NCBI RefSeq assembly: GCF_000317515.1
Contig: NC_019738.1
Coordinates: 3,002,001-3,066,000 of the forward strand
Length of the DNA stretch: 64,000 nucleotides
Direction of reading: 5' to 3'
Origin: Allocoleopsis franciscana PCC 7113
GTDB lineage: Bacteria > Cyanobacteriota > Cyanobacteriia > Cyanobacteriales > Coleofasciculaceae
The notes below the pieces were generated by a model. It did not search any database, was not told the origin of the DNA, and saw nothing but the letters and a program-made list of their open reading frames with translations. Of the stretch, positions 17,523 to 26,812 are shown piece by piece; within the stretch, counting starts at the first letter, position 1, and every line of letters begins with the position of its first letter. The position numbers and the translations under genes were made by a program.

Positions 17523-19267
17523 AAGCAGTTACTTTTTTATTACATACTCAGCAACCAATTCTTGCTACATCTCTTCAGGGAGATCCAAACAGTGATGTAT
17601 CTTATCCCTATATACCCGGTAGCATGATTCGTGGAGTACTGATTAGTCGCTATCTCAACGCTCTCAAGCGTCATGGACTACAAGAAACTGATGACATTCT
17701 AGATACTCAGCGTTTCCCAGACGTAACTCGATTGTTTTTTGACGATGAGAAAACCCGTTATTTGAATGCTTATCCTACTGGTATCAACCGCAAACGAACT
17801 TTACCTGTACCGCGTTCTTGGTACAAGGATAAAGGGGTGGAATTTTCTGAAACAGAAGATAAAAAGGTAAAGGTATATGATTTCAGCAAGATTCCCGTTG
17901 ATGAGCGAGAGGAAGACTTATCTCCAAAGTTGTTAGATGAAAAATTATGTACAGTAGACGATGAAGATGTACTTTTGTACAAAGTTAAACGACGGATCAA
18001 TATTCACAATCAAAGAGATCGCAAAAAAGGCAGAGGCACAGAGGGGAACGGCGCTGTATTTTCCTACGATGCCATAGATGCAAAACAGACATTTCATGCA
18101 GTTGTATTATGTGACTCTGAAAACGATAAAAGCATTATTGAATCTTTACTGCAACCACAAGATATTTGGTTAGGTGGTTCCCAAAGTGCAGGTTATGGTC
18201 ACACCATAATAGAGCTAGTTCAAAATAATGGTGATTGGCACGAAACAGGGGTTCCTATTGAAGAGCGAATAAAACGAAATGAAGATTTAACGATTACACT
18301 CCTCAGTGATACGATTGTACGCAATGACTGCGGACAAGTAGTGGCCGATCCAGAAGTATTATGTCAGTTACTTTCAAAAGTTCTAGCTGTCGATATTCAG
18401 TTCAAAAAAATTAAATATAGAAATGAATCTGGAGAAGAAAAAGAAATAGAAGATGGCATTTATACTAGTAGTACGATTGTTGGAGGATTCAATCGTAAAT
18501 GGGGACTACCTTTACCTCAAATTCCAGCTTTGGCAGCAGGAAGTGTATTTGTTGTTAACAAAGTTGAGCTAGATTTACAAAAAATTAAAACACTTGAAGA
18601 ACACGGGATTGGAGAGCGTAAAGTAGATGGTTTTGGACGATTTGTTGTAAATTGGTTAGATGATGAACAGACCGAATATAATGCCAAACTGCCACAGTCA
18701 GAAGCTAGAGCGGTTAGCACCACTGAACCATTAGCACCAGCATCATTAAAAATTGCTACAAATATAGCTACTAGAATAGTACGGAAAAAACTTGACGAAC
18801 TGCTGTCAAAGCAAATTAGTAGTATCGAATTGCTCAAGAAAGATAAAATTTCCAATAGTCAACTTGCTCGGTTAATGATTGTAACGAGAAAAGCATTATC
18901 TGAGCTTGATATCGAGAATGAGAAGCCGGAAGCTGAACGTAAGACTATTCTAGAACTAGCCAAGCCTGTGCGCGATTTACTAAGCAATTTGCCGTCTAAT
19001 GCTCGCAATCAATTTGAGAGTATCAGACTAAGTACAGGTGAAAGACTGGATGAGAAAATCCAGAATTGGCTAGATTCTCCAGATAGCTGGCTTAATAACT
19101 CTTGGCGTAGCGATTCACAAACTAAAAGTTTTATGACTTCTGGTAAACCAACTGTGAGCATTGCTGGTGTACCGCAAGGTTTTGATAATTATGTAGCACT
19201 AGAATACTCACTCCGCTTGATTATGGCAGTTGCGAAAAAGACGATAAAGGAGAAAAGTAATGACTGA
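17519..19267 (+). CDS. csx10: Type III-D RAMP protein Csx10
   Basis: A 582-residue Cas5-like RAMP of the Csx10 family, the marker of subtype III-D. The start reads MKAVTFLLHTQQPIL, then YPYIPGSMIRGVLISRYL (RAMP entry motif). Glycine-rich loops are seen in WLGGSQSAGYGHT and GIGERKVDGFGRF. The C-terminal 180 residues are charged and helical, an extension beyond the RAMP core. By family, it binds the crRNA 5' handle at the foot of the complex. The gene overlaps both neighbours by a few bases and is undamaged. Confidence 0.85.
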   Translation: MKAVTFLLHTQQPILATSLQGDPNSDVSYPYIPGSMIRGVLISRYLNALKRHGLQETDDILDTQRFPDVTRLFFDDEKTRYLNAYPTGINRKRTLPVPRSWYKDKGVEFSETEDKKVKVYDFSKIPVDEREEDLSPKLLDEKLCTVDDEDVLLYKVKRRINIHNQRDRKKGRGTEGNGAVFSYDAIDAKQTFHAVVLCDSENDKSIIESLLQPQDIWLGGSQSAGYGHTIIELVQNNGDWHETGVPIEERIKRNEDLTITLLSDTIVRNDCGQVVADPEVLCQLLSKVLAVDIQFKKIKYRNESGEEKEIEDGIYTSSTIVGGFNRKWGLPLPQIPALAAGSVFVVNKVELDLQKIKTLEEHGIGERKVDGFGRFVVNWLDDEQTEYNAKLPQSEARAVSTTEPLAPASLKIATNIATRIVRKKLDELLSKQISSIELLKKDKISNSQLARLMIVTRKALSELDIENEKPEAERKTILELAKPVRDLLSNLPSNARNQFESIRLSTGERLDEKIQNWLDSPDSWLNNSWRSDSQTKSFMTSGKPTVSIAGVPQGFDNYVALEYSLRLIMAVAKKTIKEKSND

Positions 19268-20798
19268 AAGGCGTCATAAGTCAAATCGTCATATTATCAA
19301 GCGAATTATTGTACGCGGCACTCTGGTATTAGATACTCCTACCTGCTTGGGAAACGGTGACGCAGATAGTCCAACGGATTTGCCATTGTTACGGGATAGC
19401 ATCAGTAACCATGCCTTACTGACAGGTTCATCTATTGCTGGAGCTTTACGCAATTATCTGCGAGAGTGCAATAAAGGATATAACGTGAGCGATCGCCGTC
19501 ATGACCTCACTACAAAACTGTTCGGCGATTTGTTTGCTTACGAGAATGAAAAGACTCTGACAGAAGCAGAAAAGATAGAGCTAAGGAGCAATGACACCCA
19601 AAGCTCTTTAATCATCAACGATGCTCTCAGCGTTGCTCCCATTAAGGCTGAATTGAGGGATGGTGTCAAAATTAATAGCGTAACCCGTACAGCACAAGAT
19701 AAAGCGAAGTATGACTTGGAATTGTTAGAAGCAGGAACCCAGTTTCCTCTCTGCTTAGAATTGCTGATTGATAAGGAGACTGATGAAGCTGAACTGGTCA
19801 AAGCGATCGCGTTAGCACTACATGGCTTGGAATCTAGTAACCGTTCAAAAAGCGGCGAAATTTGCATCGGGATGAAAAAGCGGCGTGGCTTTGGTCGCTG
19901 CTATGTCGAAAACTGGCAAGTTTGGCAATTCAACCTGCAAGATCCTAAAGAACGAATAAACTGGTTGAATTTTGAGCATTGGTCTACAGGTTTATTATCT
20001 GATTACCCGACACATCAATCTATTGCTACTGCTCTTGGGGTGTCTTTAGATGAAGAGGAAGATAGGCGCGATCGCTTCCTCATCCATGCCACTTTCAAAT
20101 TAGTGGGTTCTCTCCTAATCCGTTCCGGTCAAGATACACCTGGACTAGCACCTGATGTGGTTCATTTAAAGTCTCATCGACCTGGTGAAACAGATCCAGT
20201 CCCCGTATTATCTGGTACCAGTTTAGCAGGAGTGCTGCGTCATAGAGCCGAGCGAATTATCAATACTCTAAACAAACCAACAACCATTATTGATGAAATA
20301 TTTGGTTTTGACTTTAGCAAGGATAAGAGTAAGGAAGCAAAAGCTAGTCGCTTAGTTGTAGGAGAGAGCATTGTTAAAGATACAGCTGACCTAGTACAAA
20401 CCCGTATTGCCATTGATCGGTTTACAGGTGGAACATATCAGGGAGCTTTGTTTCAAGAACAGCCTATTTTTGGTCAAGGTGATGACAATTTAAAAATAGA
20501 ACTAGAATTGCGCGACCCAAAAAACTATGAAATTGGTTTACTTTTGCTGTTGCTGAAAGATTTGTGGACGCAGGATTTACCTGTAGGAGGTGCAAGTAGC
20601 GTTGGGCGGGGAAGGTTACAAGGAAAAACAGCAACATTAACTCGGTATGAATTTGATAAAAATAAAAATAAGATGCAGCCCCAAACTTGGCACATTTCTC
20701 AACCAGATTTAAATGAACAAAAGCTTGACGTGAGCAAGGACGACCAAAAGGAAATGGAAAACTATGTTCAATCCTTAGCAGACTATTGTATTCAGTGA
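19260..20798 (+). CDS. Tandem Cas7-Cas7 fusion RAMP
   Basis: A 512-residue protein with two RAMP repeats. The first (about 10-220) has LLTGSSIAGALRNYLR and KRRGFGRC. The second (about 270-480) has VLSGTSLAGVLRHRAER and GGASSVGRGRLQG. Each repeat has the entry motif and the glycine-rich loop of a Cas7 subunit, so one chain probably fills two backbone positions. Multi-Cas7 fusions are a known trait of III-D and III-E relatives. It overlaps the csx10 stop by 8 bp and is intact. Confidence 0.82.
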   Translation: MTERRHKSNRHIIKRIIVRGTLVLDTPTCLGNGDADSPTDLPLLRDSISNHALLTGSSIAGALRNYLRECNKGYNVSDRRHDLTTKLFGDLFAYENEKTLTEAEKIELRSNDTQSSLIINDALSVAPIKAELRDGVKINSVTRTAQDKAKYDLELLEAGTQFPLCLELLIDKETDEAELVKAIALALHGLESSNRSKSGEICIGMKKRRGFGRCYVENWQVWQFNLQDPKERINWLNFEHWSTGLLSDYPTHQSIATALGVSLDEEEDRRDRFLIHATFKLVGSLLIRSGQDTPGLAPDVVHLKSHRPGETDPVPVLSGTSLAGVLRHRAERIINTLNKPTTIIDEIFGFDFSKDKSKEAKASRLVVGESIVKDTADLVQTRIAIDRFTGGTYQGALFQEQPIFGQGDDNLKIELELRDPKNYEIGLLLLLLKDLWTQDLPVGGASSVGRGRLQGKTATLTRYEFDKNKNKMQPQTWHISQPDLNEQKLDVSKDDQKEMENYVQSLADYCIQ

Positions 20799-20843
20799 CA
20801 ATCAGCAGTCAAAAAAAGAATAGATTAAATCAAGGAGCGAATT

Positions 20844-21419
20844 ATGATTGCTAATCCTCAAAACCATCAAAAAATTACGGTAGAAGAATACCTAAAATGG
20901 GAACAACACCAAGAATTTCGTCATGAATATATTGACGGCGAAATTATGGCTATGACAGGGGGAACTATTCCTCATAATGACATTGCCCTTAACTTCTACA
21001 GGGCTTTGTACTCTCATTTACATCACAGGGGCTGCCGAGTTAATGTATCGGATGTGAAAGTTCAGGCTAATAAAAGCAGTCGTTACTTCTATCCTGATTT
21101 AGTTGTTACTTGCGATCCTGATGACTTAAAATCCCGCGACTTTATTCAACGCCCTAAAATCATTGTTGAGGTTCTTTCTTCTAGTACAGCAAATTATGAT
21201 CGCACAAAGAAACTAAAATATTATCGCCAAATTCCAAGCTTGCAAGAATATGTCTTAGTTAATTCAGAAGAAATGGCTGTTGAGGTTTATCATCGAGGCG
21301 AAGGAAAAATGTGGCTTTACTATGAGTATGAATCTGGAGAGTTAATCGCTTTAGAAAGTATTGATTTTGAGTGTGCGATTGAAGTTTTGTATGAAGGGGT
21401 TAGCTTTGATAAAGAGTGA
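20844..21419 (+). CDS. Uma2-family (DUF820) putative endonuclease
   Basis: A 191-residue Uma2 protein: the start has KITVEEYLKWE..EFRHEYIDGEI, then the nuclease-like core YPDLVVTCDPDD and IIVEVLSSSTANYDRTKKLKYYR. The D..EV pattern and lysines match the PD-(D/E)XK fold assigned to this very expanded cyanobacterial family. It sits inside the CRISPR operon, between the fused Cas7 and Csx19, in the same direction. It may be a passenger, since Uma2 genes are scattered across cyanobacterial genomes. Its role is unknown. Confidence 0.85.
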   Translation: MIANPQNHQKITVEEYLKWEQHQEFRHEYIDGEIMAMTGGTIPHNDIALNFYRALYSHLHHRGCRVNVSDVKVQANKSSRYFYPDLVVTCDPDDLKSRDFIQRPKIIVEVLSSSTANYDRTKKLKYYRQIPSLQEYVLVNSEEMAVEVYHRGEGKMWLYYEYESGELIALESIDFECAIEVLYEGVSFDKE

Positions 21420-21435
21420 AGTTAAAACAGCTATC

Positions 21436-22014
21436 ATGAAAATGAATAAACCACGGTGTCAGCATTTACACTTTGATAAAGCTACAGATGACTTAAAAAG
21501 CTGGCTAGAAATACAAGCTAGAGAATATCAGCTAAAAAATTTATTAGCTCATGCAGAAGATGGCGTTATTTGGGGAGAGTTTAGAGGTCAAAACTACGAG
21601 CTAGCGACTTCTGGAGAAGCCTTTCCACAGCTAACTCAGTTGCGCTTCAGCACTCTACAACAGTGCCGCACTTTTGGCAAAAATGCTGAAGTGATGCTCT
21701 GGAAAGTTGGTCAAGACGATTGGAAAGCTCGTTCTATTCAGGATTCCCATCTATCAGAAAAAGACTATATCCCTGAAGATCAAATTCTTTGGGGAACTAA
21801 AGCCGAGAAGGAATCCAATGGATTTACTTTAGTTTCCGATGGCTCTCAAGGACTCAGACATGGTGTACCTCTATCTAATATTAGAGATAAATTTAAAAAT
21901 GGTAAACGCCTTTTGCGTTTAACGGTTCGTCACTATATTGAATATAGCTGTGATGGGGTTGCTCGGATTTATCTGAGTCGGGTTGTGAATTTATTTGCTG
22001 ATAAGGGGAGCTAG
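21436..22014 (+). CDS. csx19: Type III-D CRISPR protein Csx19 (TIGR03984)
   Basis: A protein of about 192 residues with the Csx19 features LLAHAEDGVIWGEF, TLQQCRTFGKNAEVMLWKVG and EDQILWGTKAE. Csx19 is a small subunit found only with type III-D effector complexes, so it confirms the subtype. The ATG at 21436 follows the Uma2 stop by 16 bp; a second ATG at 21442 is possible. It is intact. Confidence 0.82.
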   Translation: MKMNKPRCQHLHFDKATDDLKSWLEIQAREYQLKNLLAHAEDGVIWGEFRGQNYELATSGEAFPQLTQLRFSTLQQCRTFGKNAEVMLWKVGQDDWKARSIQDSHLSEKDYIPEDQILWGTKAEKESNGFTLVSDGSQGLRHGVPLSNIRDKFKNGKRLLRLTVRHYIEYSCDGVARIYLSRVVNLFADKGS

Positions 22015-22018
22015 TAAA

Positions 22019-22615
22019 ATGTCTTATAGTCAGTTTACCCTAGAAACTGTAGAACAAGCCTTTGGGCTGAGTATAATTGAAAAGCTTGGTATTTTCGCCA
22101 CTGTGCCAGAAGTGTCTATTAGTGATTTCTTGAAGCAGTGTTTGGAATACAATACTCCTTTGGCATTAGAGATTGCTACTGAAAAAGCGAGGTCAGAAAT
22201 GATAATCACGCCAATTCTGATTGAACTTAAACAGCAATTTCAGTCTAAAATAAGTCTATTCTCTGGTAGAGAATTTAATGTTGATAGTCAACAAGGTTTG
22301 ATGGGTTATTGTGATTTCATAATTAGTAAATCTCCATCTCAATTGTTGATTAAATCACCTGTAGCGGTAATTGTGGAAGCTAAGAATGACAATATTCAAT
22401 CTGGCTTAGGTCAGTGTATTGCAGAGATGGTAGCAGCACAGATACTTAATCGGCGGCAGGATAATAACAATGAAACAGTTTATGGTTGTGTGACGACTGG
22501 AACTAACTGGAAATTTATGAGATTGATTGATACAGTAGTTGAAATTGAGCCTAATGAGTATTTCTTGAATAATGTGGGCAAAATAATGGGAATTTTAAGA
22601 AGTTTTGTTGAGTAA
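22019..22615 (+). CDS. PD-(D/E)XK-like nuclease-fold protein (paralogue 1)
   Basis: A 198-residue protein with a central AVIVEAKNDN strand (E-x-K type) followed by GLGQCIAEMVAAQ, the layout of the PD-(D/E)XK nuclease superfamily, with an upstream acidic GYCDFIIS. It begins 4 bp after csx19, in the same operon. A second family member, restored to 206 residues, lies at 25016-26772 and is broken by an insertion element. Two such genes flanking the TIGR03986 gene suggest an accessory role in this locus, but that is inference. Confidence 0.65.
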   Translation: MSYSQFTLETVEQAFGLSIIEKLGIFATVPEVSISDFLKQCLEYNTPLALEIATEKARSEMIITPILIELKQQFQSKISLFSGREFNVDSQQGLMGYCDFIISKSPSQLLIKSPVAVIVEAKNDNIQSGLGQCIAEMVAAQILNRRQDNNNETVYGCVTTGTNWKFMRLIDTVVEIEPNEYFLNNVGKIMGILRSFVE

Positions 22616-22639
22616 TTAAATAAGAGTAAGGAGTAATAA

Positions 22640-24715
22640 ATGAATCTTAAGCATATTTCTAAAATTGAAGATCTAAACAGGATAGCTGTTGCACCTTATA
22701 ACTTTGTAGAATTACCAGCAAAGGTTGTTGAAGCAGAGCAACCTTTGCCGAGTGGCAATCGATATCATCCTCATGAAAAGGTTGAATTACCGCGTCACAC
22801 TGGCAGAATCGAATGCACTTTAACAACGAAATCTAAACTCTACACTCGTTGTGGTTGGAGTCCAGAAGATTTTGCCAAGTACGGAGATACATCATTTAAA
22901 GACTTGCCAGATGAGCTACAGCAAAAAAGAGCTAACTTTTTTATTAATCCAGCAACTCAGCAACCAATAATTCCTGGAAGTAGCATACGAGGAATGCTGC
23001 GAACTTTAGTAGAGATTGTTAGTTTTAGTAAGATTGAGCGAGTATCTGACAACCAACGCTTATTTTTCCGCGCAGTTACCTCAAATCCTAAGAAGGAGTC
23101 TTGGGGGGAAGAGTATAAACAGTATGTTTCTCCTAAAAAAGTTGAAGCAGGTTATCTGAAAAAAGATAATCAAGGTTGGTATATCCAACCTGCTAAAATT
23201 ATCGAAAAAGCAACTTTTGCCTGGGTTAGGCAAGCTGATATAAGCTTGCCAGGATTTATAAATTTTGATGATGATGGTTATGAACCCCAGTATATTAATG
23301 TAAGCTATCAAAATGTAGCGGTAGATCAAACAGATAGAGCTAAACGATTATTTGCCCATAATGTCGAGTTGCCAGACACCCATCTTAAAAAAGGCGTGTT
23401 TGTCACAAGTGGAAACATGAAACAAAAAGAAGATGACAATTCACTTCGCTGTAACCACTGTATAGTTTTCCCTGAAAATGAAGAAGTAGATCCATTACCA
23501 ATAGATAATATAGCAATTGAGCATTATCGCAATGCCTTGACTGATTTTCAGAAAAAATTACCTTTTGATAAAGATTGGGGAGTATTAGAAAAAGGTCGTC
23601 CAGTGTTTTACTATCATGACGGCAAGAGCGAAACAGTCGGATTTTTTGGTCAAAGTCCTAACTTTCGTATCCCTTATTCTCCTGAAGGTAATGGTCATGC
23701 AACAACTGTGGCAGATTTTATTCCACCAAATTTGAAAAAGATTGTGCTAATCGATTTAGCCGATGCAATCTTTGGTTGGGTAAAGCAAGACTCAGAAAAC
23801 GAAAAGCTACCAAAAGACAAAAAGCAAAGATCGGGTCGAGTCTTTATCACTGATGCAATCCTTGAGAAAAGCCAAATAGAAAAAGTAAAGCAAAGTCAAC
23901 AACGACAAGCTCAAGAAATTCTTCTATCCAGTCCAAAACTTACAACATTTCAGCATTATCTAGTTCAACCAGACGCAGACAAAAGCAACCTCAAGCACTA
24001 TGCTAGTAAACCACCAACAGAAACCGAAGCAGGAGAAACTGTTATTCGCGGACATAAGCTGTACTGGCATAAACCCTGTAAAATTGAAGTTCCCAAAAAT
24101 TCAGATACTCAAACTAGCCTAATTAAACCTATTGATTCGGAACTCCAGTTTACCTTTGATATTTACTTCGAGAATTTAAGCAAAGTTGAACTAGGTACAT
24201 TTTTGTGGGTGCTAAGTCTCAGTAGTGAAAAATCACAAACATTAGGAACTTGTAAATCTGACGAAAAATACTGTTTTTCCCTGGGTATGGGTAAACCCCT
24301 AGGAATGGGAGCAGTAAAGATTGACTATAACTTGCATTTAAGCAAGCGTAACGAACGCTATAGCAGACTATTCAATGACGCTCAATGGAAAACTGGGGAA
24401 GAAGACCAATCTCAAACAGCTAAAGAAGAGGAAGAATCTGTAAAAACATTTGAGGAGTACGTGCTTGATAGGATTTGTTGTCAAGACTATCCAATAAATA
24501 AAAGTAGAGAACAATTGCAACATTTAAAAGAGTTGCCACGTATTGAAATGCTTTTGGCAATGCTACAGTGCAATAAAATTCCAGATGTAGATAAAACTCG
24601 ATATATGAGAATTGAGCCTAAGCCAAGTGAGTACGCAGAACGTCGGGTTCTACCTACTCCATTGGATATTAGGGGAATACCAGATAATCGCAGATTTCCT
24701 GATATTAATCATTAG
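22640..24715 (+). CDS. TIGR03986-family type III RAMP protein
   Basis: A 691-residue RAMP protein of the TIGR03986 family. Its features are YNFVELPAKVV near the N-terminus, PRHTGRIECTLTTKSKLYTR, the entry motif IIPGSSIRGMLRTLVEI and the C-terminal loop SLGMGKPLGMGAVKI. It is a large Cas7-like subunit with insertions, found in III-D loci. The frame ends in TAG (24713-24715) after FPDINH, but the same frame then stays open for another 81 codons with a Lys/Pro-rich tail (see the next feature). It starts 24 bp after the nuclease-fold gene. Confidence 0.82.
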   Translation: MNLKHISKIEDLNRIAVAPYNFVELPAKVVEAEQPLPSGNRYHPHEKVELPRHTGRIECTLTTKSKLYTRCGWSPEDFAKYGDTSFKDLPDELQQKRANFFINPATQQPIIPGSSIRGMLRTLVEIVSFSKIERVSDNQRLFFRAVTSNPKKESWGEEYKQYVSPKKVEAGYLKKDNQGWYIQPAKIIEKATFAWVRQADISLPGFINFDDDGYEPQYINVSYQNVAVDQTDRAKRLFAHNVELPDTHLKKGVFVTSGNMKQKEDDNSLRCNHCIVFPENEEVDPLPIDNIAIEHYRNALTDFQKKLPFDKDWGVLEKGRPVFYYHDGKSETVGFFGQSPNFRIPYSPEGNGHATTVADFIPPNLKKIVLIDLADAIFGWVKQDSENEKLPKDKKQRSGRVFITDAILEKSQIEKVKQSQQRQAQEILLSSPKLTTFQHYLVQPDADKSNLKHYASKPPTETEAGETVIRGHKLYWHKPCKIEVPKNSDTQTSLIKPIDSELQFTFDIYFENLSKVELGTFLWVLSLSSEKSQTLGTCKSDEKYCFSLGMGKPLGMGAVKIDYNLHLSKRNERYSRLFNDAQWKTGEEDQSQTAKEEEESVKTFEEYVLDRICCQDYPINKSREQLQHLKELPRIEMLLAMLQCNKIPDVDKTRYMRIEPKPSEYAERRVLPTPLDIRGIPDNRRFPDINH

Positions 24716-24961
24716 ACATCTCCGAAAAAAAATCTGAAAACCTTATCCTGTCTTGGTGAAAACCTAATTTCTGGAGATGTCTATTCTTCAGGAGGTACAG
24801 GAGAGAATAAGTCTATCGATAATCCAAAGAAGAAAGTTATTTCCTCTAAGCCAAAGCCTAAACCTAAACCTAAACCTAAAAAAAAATCTAATCCAGATCG
24901 AGCAAAAGGAGGAGATAATACTAACCGCGCAACTCAAAGACCACCAAGACCGAAAAATTAA
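24716..24961 (+). other. In-frame open extension after the TIGR03986 stop
   Basis: Directly after the TAG stop, in the same frame, 81 sense codons run to TAA at 24959-24961. They encode a hydrophilic basic segment with repeated KP pairs (SKPKPKPKPKPKKK) and an end of RPPRPKN. There is no ATG, GTG or TTG start in this frame. This looks like a former or conditional C-terminal tail of the RAMP protein cut off by one nonsense codon. The overlapping ATG-initiated frame at 24777-24992 is low-complexity and less convincing. Confidence 0.45.
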
Positions 24962-25015
24962 AGTGCGATCGCCTCTCATCTTCAACCACTGACATATTCT
25001 CATAGTGAGGTCAAT

Positions 25016-25444
25016 ATGGCTTTCAGTAGTTATAAGAGTATTGGTGCAGTTGTCAAAGAATTTCAGACTAAATACACCGAAGCAGATTTCATCAGTGAAC
25101 TAGAGTTTAACATCCCCGACTACTTCCGAGAAGACTTACAAACCGTCATGCGGGAAGGAGTCGTTGATAACTCAGAATTTGCCATTTGTGAAAACTTAAT
25201 TTATCCCGTCTTGAAAGAAGTCTGGAAGTGCTATCGCAGCAAGTTCCTGTTGTGGAGTCACGAATCACTTACCTATGATGAAAATCTTTCAGGATTTCCC
25301 GAATATATCTTGGCGAAACGCTCTCCATTGGGAAAGGTTGTCTTTGATAAGCCGTATTTACTTTTAGTCGAAGCCAAGCAAGATAAATTTGAAGAGGGGT
25401 GGGGTCAGTGTCTCGCGGAAATGATTGCCGCACAACGGCTGAAT
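25016..25444 (+). pseudogene. PD-(D/E)XK-like gene, 5' part (interrupted by IS)
   Basis: This encodes residues 1-143 of a paralogue of the protein at 22019: LLLVEAKQDKFEEGWGQCLAEMIAAQRLN aligns with AVIVEAKNDN...GLGQCIAEMVAAQILN. The element begins at 25445, and the frame dies inside it at 25486. The rest of the gene resumes at 26581. Excision of the element and one target copy rejoins RLN to EDPQLTVFG in frame and gives 206 residues, close to the 198 of the paralogue. Confidence 0.8.
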
Positions 25445-26574
25445 CGGAAGTTCCCCTTTGACAAAAAACTACAACCTATGCTGTGAGAGAGGGAGAGACT
25501 CAACTCCTCGGCTGTTACTGGGTACAAATTCCGAATAATATAGACTCCATCCAAAGCCGAATCATTGGCGATAGCCGCTTCATTCAATGAGTAAGAAAAA
25601 CTTGTCTCAGTGATGGCAATATTAAAGTATTTCCCCACACATGTAGCATTGAGAACTCGCCCCACTCTCAGTCCAATCTGGTCGGCTCCTTTGAGGGCGC
25701 GTTTATCTCGTGAAGTGGCGATAACAATCTTATTGAGTTCCTGCTGTGTCGCCTGTAATAAAGCAATTCTAGTCAAAGACTTTTCTTGAGCAAGCATCGG
25801 GTTGCGACAAGCAATTAGCCGCTCACTGGGGTAATCAGAACAAGAAAATTCTACTAAGTCAGTTTCATCAAATAATGAGAGTTGAACAGCTTCTTGTTCA
25901 AGAAGTTTCCGAAGCTCCTTCGGATAGATGTCTTAGGGCTAACTCATTTTCGATTAATTCTTGTTTGGATACCAGCCAATCCATTGCTTCATACAATTCA
26001 TCCTCATCGGCTTTTTCTAAGCCCAACAGTTCACTTAACGATGAATTGCACGTTTCGCTGTGCAATCCTCTCGCTGTGGCTAACTTGGAACGAGGGTCAA
26101 GGAGACGCGCCACGATCATCGCCAAAACTAGAGCTCGTTTTCTCGAATTTGAGGGTGAGATTAGATGGTGCAAAGACAGTTTTTTGATTGTTCCTAAAAC
26201 CGCAGCTACATGACCATGAGGTAGACTTCTTTCTACAGAGAATGATTCGGAGAGATTTTCAATAGCTGCGCCGCCTTTGAGCACTATTCTCAAGTTATCA
26301 ATGACAGTATCCGGTAATTTTGACAGGTTAGCTAAAGTTCTTTTACGGATTTTACCCCCTTCACGATAGGACTCTCGTAGGAGGACAGCGGGGGGTGAAT
26401 TTCTGTTAGGGACTCGTTCAATATACATGGCTACTATTGTCCCAGAAATCTCCCCGCCAAAATCTTAAAAAATTCTTAAAAACATGGGTACGGCTTTCTG
26501 GGAGTAAATGGCTCTAGTTCCCGTCACTCAAGCTTTTTCTCCCTTTGTAGTTCATCTGTACGGGGGAACTTCCG
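25445..26574 (-). mobile_element. IS1634-family element, doubly deleted (copy 2)
   Basis: A 1130-bp relative of the element in cas10, with the same 12-bp terminal inverted repeats and its own 6-bp target duplication, CTGAAT (25439-25444 and 26575-26580). Compared with copy 1 it lacks exactly the stretch matching 14200-14690 (491 bp), which encodes the transposase C-terminus including the last catalytic region. It shares the central transposase deletion of copy 1. The different target duplication shows it arrived by its own transposition event, so it moved in trans. Confidence 0.9.
25531..26428 (-). pseudogene. IS1634-type transposase remnant (copy 2)
   Basis: The N-terminal piece (26428-25898) is the same as in copy 1 apart from a few substitutions such as ARLLDPRSK for ARLIEPRSK. 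The next block (MLAQEKSL at 25797 onward) is cut after DGVYIIR by the 491-bp deletion and then reads into non-coding end sequence, so the annotated frame stops at 25405. No catalytic acidic residue of the DDE set is left in a recognisable context. Confidence 0.8.
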
Positions 26575-26580
26575 CTGAAT

Positions 26581-26772
26581 GAAGACCCACAACTGACAGT
26601 TTTCGGTATTGTTTCTAACGGCGATCGCTGGCAATTTGGCAAACTAGAAACCGATACGTTTACCCGAAACATTACCCTTTACAGCATTCAGGAGCTAGAT
26701 AAACTCTTTGCCGCTGTTAACTATATTTTCCGACAGTGCGAATTGCAACTCGACGAGAAAGTAGCTGCTTAA
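26581..26772 (+). pseudogene. PD-(D/E)XK-like gene, 3' part
   Basis: This is the continuation of the gene begun at 25016: EDPQLTVFGIVSNGDRWQFG to QLDEKVAA, ending in TAA at 26770-26772. It corresponds to the paralogue's YGCVTTGTNWKFMRL end. It has no start codon of its own and is presumably not translated while the element is in place. Confidence 0.75.
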
Positions 26773-26812
26773 TTTTAAATCTTGAGGACAGGGAATCGCT
26801 GGAAACTGAAAC

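Noticed and set aside
24777-24992. ATG-started frame of 71 codons after TIGR03986
   Set aside because: Its low-complexity Leu/Asn runs come from reading the Lys/Pro-rich tail in another frame; the frame continuing from the RAMP gene looks more like protein.
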